64,000 nt of DNA, taken from NCBI RefSeq assembly GCF_000425265.1, contig NZ_KE384343.1:174774-238773 (forward strand). Direction: 5' to 3'. Under the pieces are notes generated by a model. The model was not told the DNA's origin. It searched no databases and saw only the letters and a list, made by a program, of their open reading frames with translations. The translations under genes and the position numbers were made by a program. How positions within the stretch are numbered: position 1 is the stretch's first letter; every line of letters starts with the position of its first letter. Shown piece after piece: positions 19,090-27,556 of the stretch. The DNA comes from Maridesulfovibrio zosterae DSM 11974 (lineage in GTDB: Bacteria > Desulfobacterota > Desulfovibrionia > Desulfovibrionales > Desulfovibrionaceae).

Positions 19090-20076
19090 TTAAAAACGGA
19101 TGAGGGAAGCTCCCCATGTCAGACCTCCACCAAAAGTGGTTAAGAGCACCAGGTCACCATTTTTAATGAATCCGCTTTCTTTTGCTTCAGCAAGCGCTAT
19201 GGGAATGGAAGCAGCAGATGTATTACCGTATTTATCGACGTTAACAAATACTTTTTCTTCAGGAACACCCAGTTTTTTTCCAACTGCGCCAATAATACGC
19301 ATATTGGCCTGATGGGGAAGCAGAACATCAACATCATCAGCACAAAGCCCATGTTTAGCAAGAATCTCAGTTGAGATAGCCGTCATGGACCTGACTGCAT
19401 GTTTATATATTTCGCGTCCTTGCATTTCTATAAAATTTTCTTTGCCGACAGTATCGCCGAGTCTGTATGGATGCGCTGATCCAGAATCCTTGATAGTCAG
19501 GTTAAGCGCAGGCTTGCCGTCTGCAGAAAGGAGGGTGTCTAGAACCCTGCCCGGTTCTTCTTCTGTTCCTGCGGTTAAAATAGCCGCTCCTGCACCGTCT
19601 CCGAAGAGGACACATGTAGAACGGTCTTCCCAGTTAACCCTGCTGGTAAGAACTTCGGCACCGCAAATAAGAATTTTCGCACTTGGGTCAAGATTAATGA
19701 GTGCTCTGGCTACCTCGATGGCATAGACAAAACCGGAGCAGGCAGCGGAAAGATCCATGGCTACTTTATTCTTGATTCCCAGACGCTCCAGAAGAACACA
19801 TGAAGTTGCAGGAACAGGCATGTCACCAGTGAAGGTGGCTATGATTACGTGGGTGAGTTCATCCGCATCCATGTTTGCATCGGCAAGAGCTTTTACAGAA
19901 GCCCCGTAAACCAGATCAAGACATGTTTCGTCTTCTACAACATGGCGCTGCTTGATTCCTGTGCGGGTAGTTATCCATTCGTCGTTAGTATCGACAAATT
20001 TCTCAAGATCAGCGTTTGTGTATATTCTTTCAGGGACATGGAATCCAAGACCCCTGACGTGTGAGAAAGTACTCAT
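19090..20076 (-). CDS. fabH: Beta-ketoacyl-ACP synthase III
   Basis: FabH starts fatty-acid synthesis by condensing acetyl-CoA with malonyl-ACP. The 328 residues contain the nucleophile Cys in DLSAACSGFVYA, the His in LLPHQANMRII and the Asn in YGNTSAASIPIAL, the full Cys-His-Asn set. AGGA lies 9 nt before the ATG. It sits between plsX and fabG; the 95-nt gap after plsX has no obvious terminator. Confidence 0.97.
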   Translation of the reverse strand: MSTFSHVRGLGFHVPERIYTNADLEKFVDTNDEWITTRTGIKQRHVVEDETCLDLVYGASVKALADANMDADELTHVIIATFTGDMPVPATSCVLLERLGIKNKVAMDLSAACSGFVYAIEVARALINLDPSAKILICGAEVLTSRVNWEDRSTCVLFGDGAGAAILTAGTEEEPGRVLDTLLSADGKPALNLTIKDSGSAHPYRLGDTVGKENFIEMQGREIYKHAVRSMTAISTEILAKHGLCADDVDVLLPHQANMRIIGAVGKKLGVPEEKVFVNVDKYGNTSAASIPIALAEAKESGFIKNGDLVLLTTFGGGLTWGASLIRF

Positions 20077-20171
20077 TTAAGCCATTCCTGTTTTAGGACG
20101 GAAAGGGAGCGGGCAGTCTGGAGTATATCGCCAAAAAGATACCAAGCAGCTGCATTAAAAAGATTACTGAG

Positions 20172-21197
20172 CTAAATTGTAGGTTCAGTTATTTCTTTAT
20201 GAGCAGCCAGCCCTTCTTTGAGGTGGGCTACAGCATCATTTTTGACGAATCTTGCGGCCATTTCAATGGCTCGTTCGACAGCCAGAGTGTCAGCTTTACC
20301 ATGGCAGACAAGGACAATTCCTTTGAGTCCGAGAACCGGAGCTCCACCATACTCAGACTTGTCTACCAGTCTACCAAATCTTTTAAAAGCTTTCATTGCG
20401 AGCATGGCCCCCAGTTTGGAGACTATGTCACGTTTTAGCTCACCTTTGAGAAGGTTGCCCAGACTGTTTGCCAGTCCTTCTGAAAGTTTTAGAGCTACGT
20501 TTCCTACGAAACCATCACAAACAGCAATGTCAACATCTCCTGTGAAAATATCACGTCCTTCAATATTGCCGACAAAGTTCAGTGATGAACCTCTAAGCAT
20601 ATCGTAGGTGGTTTTTACCAGAGTGTTTCCTTTACCTTCCTCTTCGCCGATAGTCAGCAGTCCGATACGTGGCCTTTCATAACCAAGCACATCACGGGCA
20701 AGGACGTCGGCCATCAGTCCGAACTGAAAGAGGTGTTCCGGTTTGGAGTCAACATTCGCTCCCACATCAATAAGGACCATGGGATTTTTTTCGGTAGGCA
20801 GAATTCCGGCCATACCAGGACGAAGTACACCTTTGATGCGACCTATGGTGAACATTCCGCAGGCTACGGTTGCGCCGGAATTACCGGCACTGACGACACC
20901 GTCAGCTTTACCTTCTTTTACAAGCCTGCATGCCACCTGAATTGACGAGTCCTTCTTTTTACGCATTGCATCGGCTGGTTTGTCTTCCATTGTGACAACC
21001 TGAGATGCATGGACAACGTCAATAGTACATGATCCGGTATCGAGCTTTTCAAGCTCGGCCCGGATCATGTACTCGTCACCAACCAGAGTAATCGGTAATC
21101 CTTTCTTTGCAGCGTTAACTGCAGCTGGGACGATTACCTTAAGGCCGTAGTCGCCACCCATTGCGTCAACGGCAATGCGAGGAATTATGCTAGGCAT
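20172..21197 (-). CDS. plsX: Phosphate acyltransferase PlsX
   Basis: PlsX makes acyl-phosphate from acyl-ACP for phospholipid synthesis by PlsY. The 341-residue protein opens with IAVDAMGGDYGLKVIVPAA and holds GRIKGVLRPGMAGILP, GANVDSKPEHLFQFG and CDGFVGNVALKLSEG, all family landmarks. The ATG overlaps the last codons of rpmF by 8 nt and has no separate strong SD, so translation is coupled to rpmF. The rpmF-plsX-fabH order is widely conserved. Confidence 0.97.
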   Translation of the reverse strand: MPSIIPRIAVDAMGGDYGLKVIVPAAVNAAKKGLPITLVGDEYMIRAELEKLDTGSCTIDVVHASQVVTMEDKPADAMRKKKDSSIQVACRLVKEGKADGVVSAGNSGATVACGMFTIGRIKGVLRPGMAGILPTEKNPMVLIDVGANVDSKPEHLFQFGLMADVLARDVLGYERPRIGLLTIGEEEGKGNTLVKTTYDMLRGSSLNFVGNIEGRDIFTGDVDIAVCDGFVGNVALKLSEGLANSLGNLLKGELKRDIVSKLGAMLAMKAFKRFGRLVDKSEYGGAPVLGLKGIVLVCHGKADTLAVERAIEMAARFVKNDAVAHLKEGLAAHKEITEPTI

Positions 21198-21369
21198 CTT
21201 CAGTGGTGATTACCTGACGACCTTTGTAAGAACCGCAAGAAGAGCAGGCTCTGTGAGCGATGATAGGTTCACCGCATTCGCAGTAAACTACGTTAGGTGT
21301 TGCTACGTGGTCGTGTGAACGACGCATGTTTCTGCGGGATTTTGATGTTTTCTTTTTCGGCTGTGCCAT
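21190..21369 (-). CDS. rpmF: Ribosomal protein L32
   Basis: This 59-residue large-subunit protein begins MAQPKKKTSKSRRNMRRSHD, the L32 signature, followed by two CxxC-type pairs (CEC and CSSC) that form a zinc ribbon. The stop TAG at 21190-21192 lies inside plsX, overlapping its start by 8 nt. It follows the DUF177 gene by about 50 nt, the common yceD-rpmF pair. Confidence 0.97.
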   Translation of the reverse strand: MAQPKKKTSKSRRNMRRSHDHVATPNVVYCECGEPIIAHRACSSCGSYKGRQVITTEDA

Positions 21370-21419
21370 GACTGTCTCCTGAGAGTGATTTTTTAAACCG
21401 GGTTTTTCAACACCGGAAT

Positions 21420-21938
21420 TTAGTTCTTTATCTTAAGATTGCGTAAAACCGCAAGCCTTGGATCGCCCACTTCTTTTTCGCAATCGCATTTTTCTTTATT
21501 CAAGTCGGCTCCGCACTTGTAACAAAGTCCTTTGCAATCATCATTGCAGAGGGGCTTTATTGGCAGGGCCATTGCAAATTGCTCCCAGAGGAGGGCACCG
21601 AGGTCGAGTATTAAGCCTTCTTTGGTTTTGACAACTGGTGACGGTTCAGGGTCATCAGCGTCAGCCACCTGCTCATATTCCTCGAATTCGGTGGAAATTT
21701 TGTGCTTGTAGTCTACCGTGCATCTATCACAAGCAATAGTTACTGATCCGTTTGTTTTACCACGGACCAAGCATCCGTTCTCCTGAGGGAGAATGTAAAC
21801 CTCAGAGATCAGGGGATCGCCCTCACGGACATCCACTTTAAATTGTTTCCATGCATCAGACCAGTATTTTTGGTCATCGAAAACAAATTCCTGTCCCTCT
21901 TCGGGGATGTCATTTAATGTAATCAAAAGTTCAGACAT
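21420..21938 (-). CDS. DUF177 (YceD-family) protein
   Basis: YceD/DUF177 proteins are small cytoplasmic proteins, almost always encoded directly before rpmF and linked in some species to 23S rRNA or ribosome accumulation. The 172-residue product has the family cysteines in CDRCTVDY and a C-terminal cluster CNDDCKGLCYKCG then CDCE, probably metal binding. GAGGA sits 5 nt before the ATG. A good promoter lies just upstream, so this is the first gene of the lipid-synthesis unit. Confidence 0.9.
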   Translation of the reverse strand: MSELLITLNDIPEEGQEFVFDDQKYWSDAWKQFKVDVREGDPLISEVYILPQENGCLVRGKTNGSVTIACDRCTVDYKHKISTEFEEYEQVADADDPEPSPVVKTKEGLILDLGALLWEQFAMALPIKPLCNDDCKGLCYKCGADLNKEKCDCEKEVGDPRLAVLRNLKIKN

Positions 21939-21960
21939 ATTTTTCCTCGCGGAAGGGTTT

Positions 21961-21988
21961 CCTATATGAGTTTTTTTTCTTATGTCAA
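21961..21988 (-). promoter_or_regulatory. Candidate sigma-70 promoter for DUF177-rpmF-plsX-fab unit
   Basis: On the minus strand a perfect TTGACA (plus 21983-21988) is followed after 16 bp by TATAGG (plus 21961-21966). The transcript would begin about 16 nt before the DUF177 ATG, just enough for its GAGGA SD. Confidence 0.5.
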
Positions 21989-21999
21989 GGAAAAAGAGC

Positions 22000-22028
22000 T
22001 TGCATTTTCCAGAATGAGCGTTTAAATG
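22000..22028 (+). promoter_or_regulatory. Weak candidate promoter for rpmB
   Basis: TTGCAT (22000-22005) and TAAATG (22023-22028) are spaced 17 bp apart, about 90 nt before the rpmB ATG and divergent from the promoter at 21961-21988. Both hexamers are poor matches. Confidence 0.25.
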
Positions 22029-22122
22029 ATACCTCTTTTGTTCGGGAGGAGCAATTTCTCTTGCAAGTGATCTGTCCTTCCGGCAGACTCAGAAAAGGTA
22101 ACTACCATTTAAGGAGGTCAAC

Positions 22123-22335
22123 ATGTCCCAGGTATGCGATATATGCGGTAAAGGTCCTCAGACTGGCAACAACGTTTCTCATGCACACAACAAGTCCAAG
22201 AGACGTTTTATGCCTAACCTGCAGAAGGTCCGCACTCAGCTTCCAAGCGGTGAAGTAAAAAGCATCAAAGCTTGTACTCGCTGCATTCGTTCCGGCGCTG
22301 TAATAAAGCCCGTTGCTAAAAAAGCTGCGAACTAG
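22123..22335 (+). CDS. rpmB: Ribosomal protein L28
   Basis: This 70-residue large-subunit protein starts [20 protein letters not shown], the L28 signature, and has four zinc-binding cysteines (CDIC and CTRC). AAGGAGG precedes the ATG by about 6 nt. It stands alone on the plus strand, divergent from the DUF177 unit, with its own strong terminator. Confidence 0.97.
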   Translation: MSQVCDICGKGPQTGNNVSHAHNKSKRRFMPNLQKVRTQLPSGEVKSIKACTRCIRSGAVIKPVAKKAAN

Positions 22336-22367
22336 TTCTTATTTTTATTCGCACGATAAGCTCGTGT

Positions 22368-22407
22368 AAAAAGCCCCGGTCATATTTTTTATGACTGGGG
22401 CTTTTTT
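22368..22407 (+). terminator. Terminator of rpmB
   Basis: AAAAAGCCCCGGTCAT pairs with ATGACTGGGGCTTTTTT (one G-T pair) around a 7-nt T-rich loop and ends in six T residues. It lies about 33 nt past the rpmB stop and could also serve the minus strand. Confidence 0.9.
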
Positions 22408-22446
22408 GGTTACCCTCAATGATGATTCTTTTAGAAGGCCTCGTGT

Positions 22447-22815
22447 TTAGTCCTGCTGAGCAGCCCATTGAAGAGCTTCAGCGAGTTGGTCTGCTTCATA
22501 CGTTTTGACTTCACAACTCATAAGTAGGGAAGCTATTTTCGTTCCCCATTCTACCCATGAAGGCCCCCCCACAACGGCGAGTTTGTTAAAATCATTTCTA
22601 TGGGCAATACCAAACTTTGTGTCTTCCCACATGGCTTTTAATTCCCATCCTTCAAAATTTTCATCCATGTACAGAAGGCAGTTTCCTTTGCCATATTTCT
22701 CAATTTTTTCTTGCAAAGCTGGAATCCATACTTTTGCGTAATCATCTTCAGATAGCCTTTTGCTCGCTTTAACAGCCAGCATGGGGCCGGTACTCTCGGG
22801 CATAATTTCGATCAT
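22447..22815 (-). CDS. SpoIIAA-like (STAS-related) protein
   Basis: The 122-residue soluble protein matches the SpoIIAA-like family: an acidic start, KASKRLSEDDYAKVWIPAL, a DENFEGWELKAMWEDTKFG block, KLAVVGGPSWVEWGTKIASLL and a tail with an EA..W pattern. Members bind small hydrophobic or lipid ligands in known structures, but the cellular role is unsettled. AGGAG lies 8 nt before the ATG. Neighbours are unrelated; the gene looks monocistronic. The following gap (22816-23007) shows nothing notable. Confidence 0.8.
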   Translation of the reverse strand: MIEIMPESTGPMLAVKASKRLSEDDYAKVWIPALQEKIEKYGKGNCLLYMDENFEGWELKAMWEDTKFGIAHRNDFNKLAVVGGPSWVEWGTKIASLLMSCEVKTYEADQLAEALQWAAQQD

Positions 22816-23007
22816 GGCTAATCTCCTTATACTGACAGTTTGATTATAAATATTATCTTCTTTGTAGCACGGCTTCAGAAAAATGAAAATTTTCCTGGAA
22901 GACTATATTTTAAGGATTTAGATGGTTGAGTAATTAATATTAAATAAAAACAGCGTACTCCATTGGGAATATTCCTGTATTTGTCTATGAAAAAATCTTA
23001 AAAATAG

Positions 23008-24678
23008 CTAACATAAACCAGCTGCACAACCATCTGATCTGGGGTCAGATCCTGCGCAAAGAACTCCATTCTCTTTTTTTCGTGAAATTATTTGACCACG
23101 TCCAAAAATAGAGCGTCTGTATCCTTTGCAAATTTTAATTTCATGGCCCATGCCAGCAAGTTCTTGAATAGTTTGCTCTGGAATACCTTCTTCAAGGCAT
23201 ATTTTTCCTCCGGCTTCGCCGGGCTCTATGCAGAATCGCAGTCTATCGAGTGCTTCCTGAGGATCTGCTGCATCGTCAAGCATTGCCGATATGATCTGAA
23301 GGTGTCCCTGTGGCTGCATAAATCCACCCATGACACCGAATACGGAGTGTAGAGATTTATCAGTGCGTAAGCAGATGCCGGGAATTATGGTATGGTAAGT
23401 GCGTTTACCTCCAGCCAGAACATTGGAGTGGCTGGGATCAAGTGAAAAATTGTGGCCGCGATTTTGAAGAGGGAACCCAAGTCCGTCAGGGACAATTCCT
23501 GTACCGAATTCCATGTAGTTTGAATTTACCATTGAACATCCGTTACCGTCTTTATCAACTACGCAGAAGTATACAGTATCAGATGAATTTTGTGGCACTC
23601 CTGACTTTGCTGCTGGGTTAGCTTTATCATCTTGAATTTGTTCTGCTCGTTTAATGCCATATTCAGTTGACAGCAGTTTCTTTATCGGGACTCCATATTT
23701 TTGTGGATCGGTAATGTGCTGTCTTGCATCGGCAAAGGCCATGCGCATGGCTTCAATCAGGTAATGCAGGCGTTCAGTTGACATAGGTGAGCCTGTCTTC
23801 TCCATGTCCACATTGTTTAATGTATTTAAAGCAATCAGCGCAGCTAATCCCTGTCCGTTTGGAGGACATTCATGTATCTCGTAACCTCTGTAGTCCGTTT
23901 TAATGGATTCTTCCCATAGACTGGTATGTGTGGCCATATCTTCATGGGTTAAAAACCCTCCGTTTTCTTGTACAATGCGGACTATTTTGTCGGAGATGTT
24001 TCCTGTGTAGAAAAGTTGTTTTGCTTTTTGAGGGCTTAAGTCAGCCAGTTTTGCCAGAGTTTGTCCGAAGGATCGGTTGACCATTATTTCGCCTGTTCGT
24101 GGGGCTTTGCCATTGAGCAGTAATTCCAATCCATTTGGGCTGGATTTTAATACCTCCTGTGCTCCATACCTCCAAAGATCGGCAGTCACCGGACTTACAG
24201 GAAAGCCCTGCATAGCATAGCGTATCGCAGGTGAGAAAATTTTAGCCAGGGGAAGGGAACCATGGCGTTCTATCATATCACACCACATAGCGAATGCTCC
24301 GGGAACATTAACAGTCAAGGCATGGCGTTTAGGCAGTTCTTTTTTAATCCCCATAGCTGTAATTTTTTCTAAAGATAAATTTTGTGGTGATTTGCCCGAT
24401 CCGTTAAGAGCCCATACTTTATTTGTTTTTGCTTGGTAATATAGTGCAAATGCATCTCCTCCAAGACCTGTGCTGCAAGGTTCAACCACCGCAAGAGCTG
24501 CTGCTACTGCAATTGCTGTATCAGCGGCATTGCCTCCTGATTTTAGAATTTCAATTCCTGCTTGCGTTGCCAAAGGCTGGCTGGATGCAACCATATTTTT
24601 AGTGGAGTAAATAGGTGATCTGCGTGAATTGAAGGAAAATTGGGGTCGGTAATGTTTAGATATTTCAAATTGTGGCAA
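23008..24678 (-). CDS. ggt: Gamma-glutamyltransferase-family Ntn hydrolase, probably cytoplasmic
   Basis: The family cleaves gamma-glutamyl bonds (for example of glutathione) or related acyl amides. The single-chain precursor should self-cleave before the nucleophile Thr in SSDTVYFCVVD (Thr368). Other landmarks are MVASSQPLATQAGIEIL, GGNAADTAIA, GLGGDAFALYY, NSNYMEFGTG and YHTIIPGI. The longest frame starts at 24795 with an odd hydrophobic leader, but a TTG at 24678 has AGGAG 6 nt upstream and gives the start usual for the YwrD-like branch, with no signal peptide. 556 residues. The substrate is unknown. It is divergent from a periplasmic binding protein gene. Confidence 0.85.
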   Translation of the reverse strand: MPQFEISKHYRPQFSFNSRRSPIYSTKNMVASSQPLATQAGIEILKSGGNAADTAIAVAAALAVVEPCSTGLGGDAFALYYQAKTNKVWALNGSGKSPQNLSLEKITAMGIKKELPKRHALTVNVPGAFAMWCDMIERHGSLPLAKIFSPAIRYAMQGFPVSPVTADLWRYGAQEVLKSSPNGLELLLNGKAPRTGEIMVNRSFGQTLAKLADLSPQKAKQLFYTGNISDKIVRIVQENGGFLTHEDMATHTSLWEESIKTDYRGYEIHECPPNGQGLAALIALNTLNNVDMEKTGSPMSTERLHYLIEAMRMAFADARQHITDPQKYGVPIKKLLSTEYGIKRAEQIQDDKANPAAKSGVPQNSSDTVYFCVVDKDGNGCSMVNSNYMEFGTGIVPDGLGFPLQNRGHNFSLDPSHSNVLAGGKRTYHTIIPGICLRTDKSLHSVFGVMGGFMQPQGHLQIISAMLDDAADPQEALDRLRFCIEPGEAGGKICLEEGIPEQTIQELAGMGHEIKICKGYRRSIFGRGQIISRKKENGVLCAGSDPRSDGCAAGLC

Positions 24679-24882
24679 TTTCAGCTCCTGATCATCATGA
24701 TAATATCTTTTATATTTAACGCCATGTTGAATGTTTTTACAAGCTTGGATTAAAATACAGCATATAGTTAACAAGTATCGAATGCAAAAAATCAAACTAT
24801 AAAAAATAGTTAAAAAACGTCATAAAAAAAGCATAACCTATTGTAATCATGTTGATTGCAAAATAAAAGAGAATAGCATATC

Positions 24883-24898
24883 TTTTACCATGGTAAAA
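24883..24898. promoter_or_regulatory. Perfect palindrome over the start codon of the binding-protein gene
   Basis: TTTTACCATGGTAAAA is a perfect 16-bp palindrome whose central ATG is the start codon at 24890. As DNA it could be an operator; as RNA it would hide the start codon. The rest of the ggt-to-binding-protein gap (24679-24882) is AT-rich without a clear promoter. Confidence 0.3.
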
Positions 24899-25639
24899 AA
24901 TATTTTAAGCTTATGTTTGGTTTTTATTTTTTTTGTGACGCCATATGCATATTCCTCAGATATGTATGTAATGGCAGAGAATTATCCTCCATATTGCTAT
25001 GAACATGATGGCAAGCCTACGGGATTTTTTGTTGATATATTTCGGCTTTTAGAGAGTCGAATGGATATGAAAAAAAATGAAATTCATTTTTTGCCATGGG
25101 CACGATCCTATAAAAGATTACTAAACGGAACTGGGGATGTTCTTTTTCCTATGGGTATGACTCCGCAGCGTCATGAACAGTTTAAATTTGTAGGGCCTGT
25201 TTTTTGGAATACTGTATATTTTTATCGTAAAAAAGGTTCTAAAATAGATATTGGAAGTATTGAAGATGCCAAGAAAACAAGAAGGATTGCAGTAACCAGA
25301 GACGATCTTTATTATTACAAGTTAGTGAATAAGGGATTTACAAATCTGGATTTAAGTGCCGGGCATGAATACGATTTTTTGAAAGTGCTAAAAGGCAGAG
25401 CAGCTCTGACTCCGATGGGAGATATTACATATTTTCCATTTATGAAAAAGCATAGTGATCTGAATGCAGATGATTATGAAAAGATTGGGCCCCCCATTTT
25501 TTTGACAACCACATACTTGGCTTTTGCTTTAAAGACTCCTGACTTTGTTATTAAGAAATGGCAAAGGGCGCTTGATGAAGTTATGCAGGATGGCACATGG
25601 CAGCTTATTATGGATAAATATTTTCCAATTTCGAAGTAA
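24890..25639 (+). CDS. Periplasmic solute-binding protein, family 3 (amino-acid type)
   Basis: The 249-residue protein has a basic start, a hydrophobic segment (about 4-20) and a likely signal-peptidase site near AYSS, then MYVMAENYPPYCYEHDGKPTGF, the typical first strand of family-3 binding proteins. No permease or ATPase gene is adjacent, so it may be a sensor-type or orphan receptor, as many such genes are in this group of bacteria. The SD is weak and the start codon lies in a 16-bp palindrome. Ligand unknown. It ends at a long bidirectional terminator. Confidence 0.82.
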   Translation: MVKNILSLCLVFIFFVTPYAYSSDMYVMAENYPPYCYEHDGKPTGFFVDIFRLLESRMDMKKNEIHFLPWARSYKRLLNGTGDVLFPMGMTPQRHEQFKFVGPVFWNTVYFYRKKGSKIDIGSIEDAKKTRRIAVTRDDLYYYKLVNKGFTNLDLSAGHEYDFLKVLKGRAALTPMGDITYFPFMKKHSDLNADDYEKIGPPIFLTTTYLAFALKTPDFVIKKWQRALDEVMQDGTWQLIMDKYFPISK

Positions 25640-25649
25640 AGAATAGGCA

Positions 25650-25692
25650 AAATTAAAGTCCCTGTACTCTGTGAGTACAGGGACTTTAATTT
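25650..25692. terminator. Bidirectional terminator between the binding-protein gene and gltX
   Basis: A perfect 20-bp stem (AAATTAAAGTCCCTGTACTC and its complement) closes a 3-nt loop, with A/T runs at both ends. It separates two convergent genes and can end both. Confidence 0.93.
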
Positions 25693-25707
25693 CTATACCG
25701 TGATTTT

Positions 25708-27102
25708 TTAAATCAGTGAAGCAGCTCTGTTCATGCGGGCAAGGGTCTCATTCTTTCCAAGCACCAGCATGAGGTCGTAAAGTCCTCCGGGGCTCTGAGT
25801 TCTGCCACAGAGGGCTAAGCGAACTGGCTGACCTATGGCCTTGAACTTGAGTTCTCTTTCCTCCAGAAAATCTTTGCAAATGGATTCCAGAGAATCGTGA
25901 CTGAACTCTTCATCAGCTTCAATTTTAGCTGTAAGGGATTTGAGTATTTCAACAGCTTCAGGTGTGAAAACTTTTTCTACTGCTTTTTTATCATATTCCA
26001 GCACATCTGCTGAAACCATAAAGAAATCACTCATTTCGACCATTTCTTTATAGTTAGTAGCACGTGGCTGCAATAGGGGGATGATTTTTTCCAGATAGGC
26101 ATCTTCAACTTCTACATCCTCTGAAAGAAAAGAGCGCATGCCCGGAACAAGATCAGCCGGAGCTTTAGTCTTAATATATTCACAGTTAACCCAGTCCAGT
26201 TTCTTGGTATCAAAAACGGATGGTGAGTTCCCCAGATGTTCAGTGTTAAAAAGTTTTATCAATTCTTCGCGTGAGAATATTTCCTGATCGCCATGGGACC
26301 AGCCCAGACGGACCAGATAGTTGACCACTGCTTCAGGCAAGTAGCCCATTTTTTCATATTCCATCACGGAAAGAGCTCCGTGGCGCTTTGAGAGCTTTTT
26401 CTTGTCGGATCCTAAAATCATGGGCACGTGGCCGAATTTAGGGACGTCCCATCCTAAGGCGTTATAAAGCTGTATCTGGCGTGGAGTATTGTTTACGTGG
26501 TCATCACCGCGTAAGACCTGAGTAACTCCCATAGTGTGGTCATCTACAACAACAGCAAGGTTGTATGTGGGGGAACCATCGGAGCGGCGCAGGATCATGT
26601 CGTCCATTTCAGCATTTTCAACACTGATAGGTCCTTTGATCATGTCAGTAAAAGAAGTACGTCCTTCAAGAGGAGCCTTAAAGCGTACAACCCTGTTTTC
26701 GCCAGGACCGAATTTTTTTTCACGACAGGTCCCGTCATATTTAGGTTTGCGTTTTTCTTTCATGGCTTTTTCGCGCATGGCATCAACCTGTTCAGGAGTA
26801 CATTCACACCAGTAAGCTTTGCCTTCTTCTAAAAGCTGGTCGATATAGCTGTTGTATATGTCAAATCGCTCACTCTGATATGTGAGTTCTCCGTCCCAAT
26901 CCATTCCAAGCCATTTCATGGAGTCAAGGATGGCGTCAGTATATTCCTGAGTGGATCTCTGACGGTCTGTGTCTTCGATACGCAGAACAAATTTGCCGTC
27001 ATTGTGACGGGCCAGCAACCATGAGAAGAGAGCTGTGCGAGCTCCTCCAATATGCAGATGCCCGGTAGGGCTCGGCGCAAAGCGGGTAATTGTAGTGCCC
27101 AT
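25708..27102 (-). CDS. gltX: Glutamyl-tRNA synthetase
   Basis: This enzyme charges tRNA-Glu. The class Ib protein has FAPSPTGHLHIGGART (HIGH type) at the N-terminus and KKLSKRHGA (KMSKS type) near residue 240. The start is the ATG at 27102, with AGGAG 8 nt upstream, giving MGTTITRFAPSP and 464 residues; a longer frame from 27138 is less likely. Whether it also charges tRNA-Gln cannot be told from sequence alone. Confidence 0.97.
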   Translation of the reverse strand: MGTTITRFAPSPTGHLHIGGARTALFSWLLARHNDGKFVLRIEDTDRQRSTQEYTDAILDSMKWLGMDWDGELTYQSERFDIYNSYIDQLLEEGKAYWCECTPEQVDAMREKAMKEKRKPKYDGTCREKKFGPGENRVVRFKAPLEGRTSFTDMIKGPISVENAEMDDMILRRSDGSPTYNLAVVVDDHTMGVTQVLRGDDHVNNTPRQIQLYNALGWDVPKFGHVPMILGSDKKKLSKRHGALSVMEYEKMGYLPEAVVNYLVRLGWSHGDQEIFSREELIKLFNTEHLGNSPSVFDTKKLDWVNCEYIKTKAPADLVPGMRSFLSEDVEVEDAYLEKIIPLLQPRATNYKEMVEMSDFFMVSADVLEYDKKAVEKVFTPEAVEILKSLTAKIEADEEFSHDSLESICKDFLEERELKFKAIGQPVRLALCGRTQSPGGLYDLMLVLGKNETLARMNRAASLI

Positions 27103-27215
27103 AGGATTGTCTCCTGAAAGTTTTATTAAAAGGCTCATAAGTAAAAAATCCGCCGGAATGGGCGGTATTAAATGCAGAACCTGTGAGTTCGTAAATGCTG
27201 GTGTTGAATTTTGCC

Positions 27216-27246
27216 AACCGGCCGGAATTAGAAACTCCGGCCGGTT
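27216..27246 (-). terminator. Hairpin downstream of the NifU-like gene
   Basis: AACCGGCCGGA pairs perfectly with TCCGGCCGGTT around a 9-nt loop. It lies 7 nt past the NifU-like stop and upstream of gltX. No strong T run follows on the minus strand, so ending may be partial. Confidence 0.6.
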
Positions 27247-27252
27247 AAAATA

Positions 27253-27477
27253 TTAATCGGCAGGCTCAACGCCTTTAAGTTCGGGTATCTCTTTGAGAAG
27301 GGTGCGTTCAATAGCATTTCTCAAAGTGATCTGTGACATCGGGCATCCTTTGCATGCACCCTGCATGCGGACTTTGGCGATGCCTTTGTCCGTTACCTCA
27401 ACGAGTTCAACGTTACCGCCGTCAGCCTGCAAAAGAGGTCTGACTTTATCCAGAGCGGCTTCCACTTTATCGCGCAT
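27253..27477 (-). CDS. NifU C-terminal-domain (Nfu-type) iron-sulfur protein
   Basis: The 74-residue protein is a free-standing Nfu domain with the CxxC motif CKGC inside MQGACKGCPMSQITLR and the LQADGGNVELVEV strand. Such proteins carry Fe-S clusters to apo-proteins. GGAGG precedes the ATG. It lies upstream of gltX and downstream of the HDOD gene; no other Fe-S assembly genes are near. Confidence 0.92.
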   Translation of the reverse strand: MRDKVEAALDKVRPLLQADGGNVELVEVTDKGIAKVRMQGACKGCPMSQITLRNAIERTLLKEIPELKGVEPAD

Positions 27478-27556
27478 GGTAAATCCTCCGTTTGATATGC
27501 AGGCTCAAGTACGACCTTTAGCCTCTATTGTCAAACCTGTATGGGATTATCTGCGG

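Noticed and set aside
24679-24795. Lipoprotein-like leader on the gamma-glutamyltransferase
   Set aside because: The IQAC stretch is a poor lipobox, and AGGAG lies directly before a later TTG that fits the family start.
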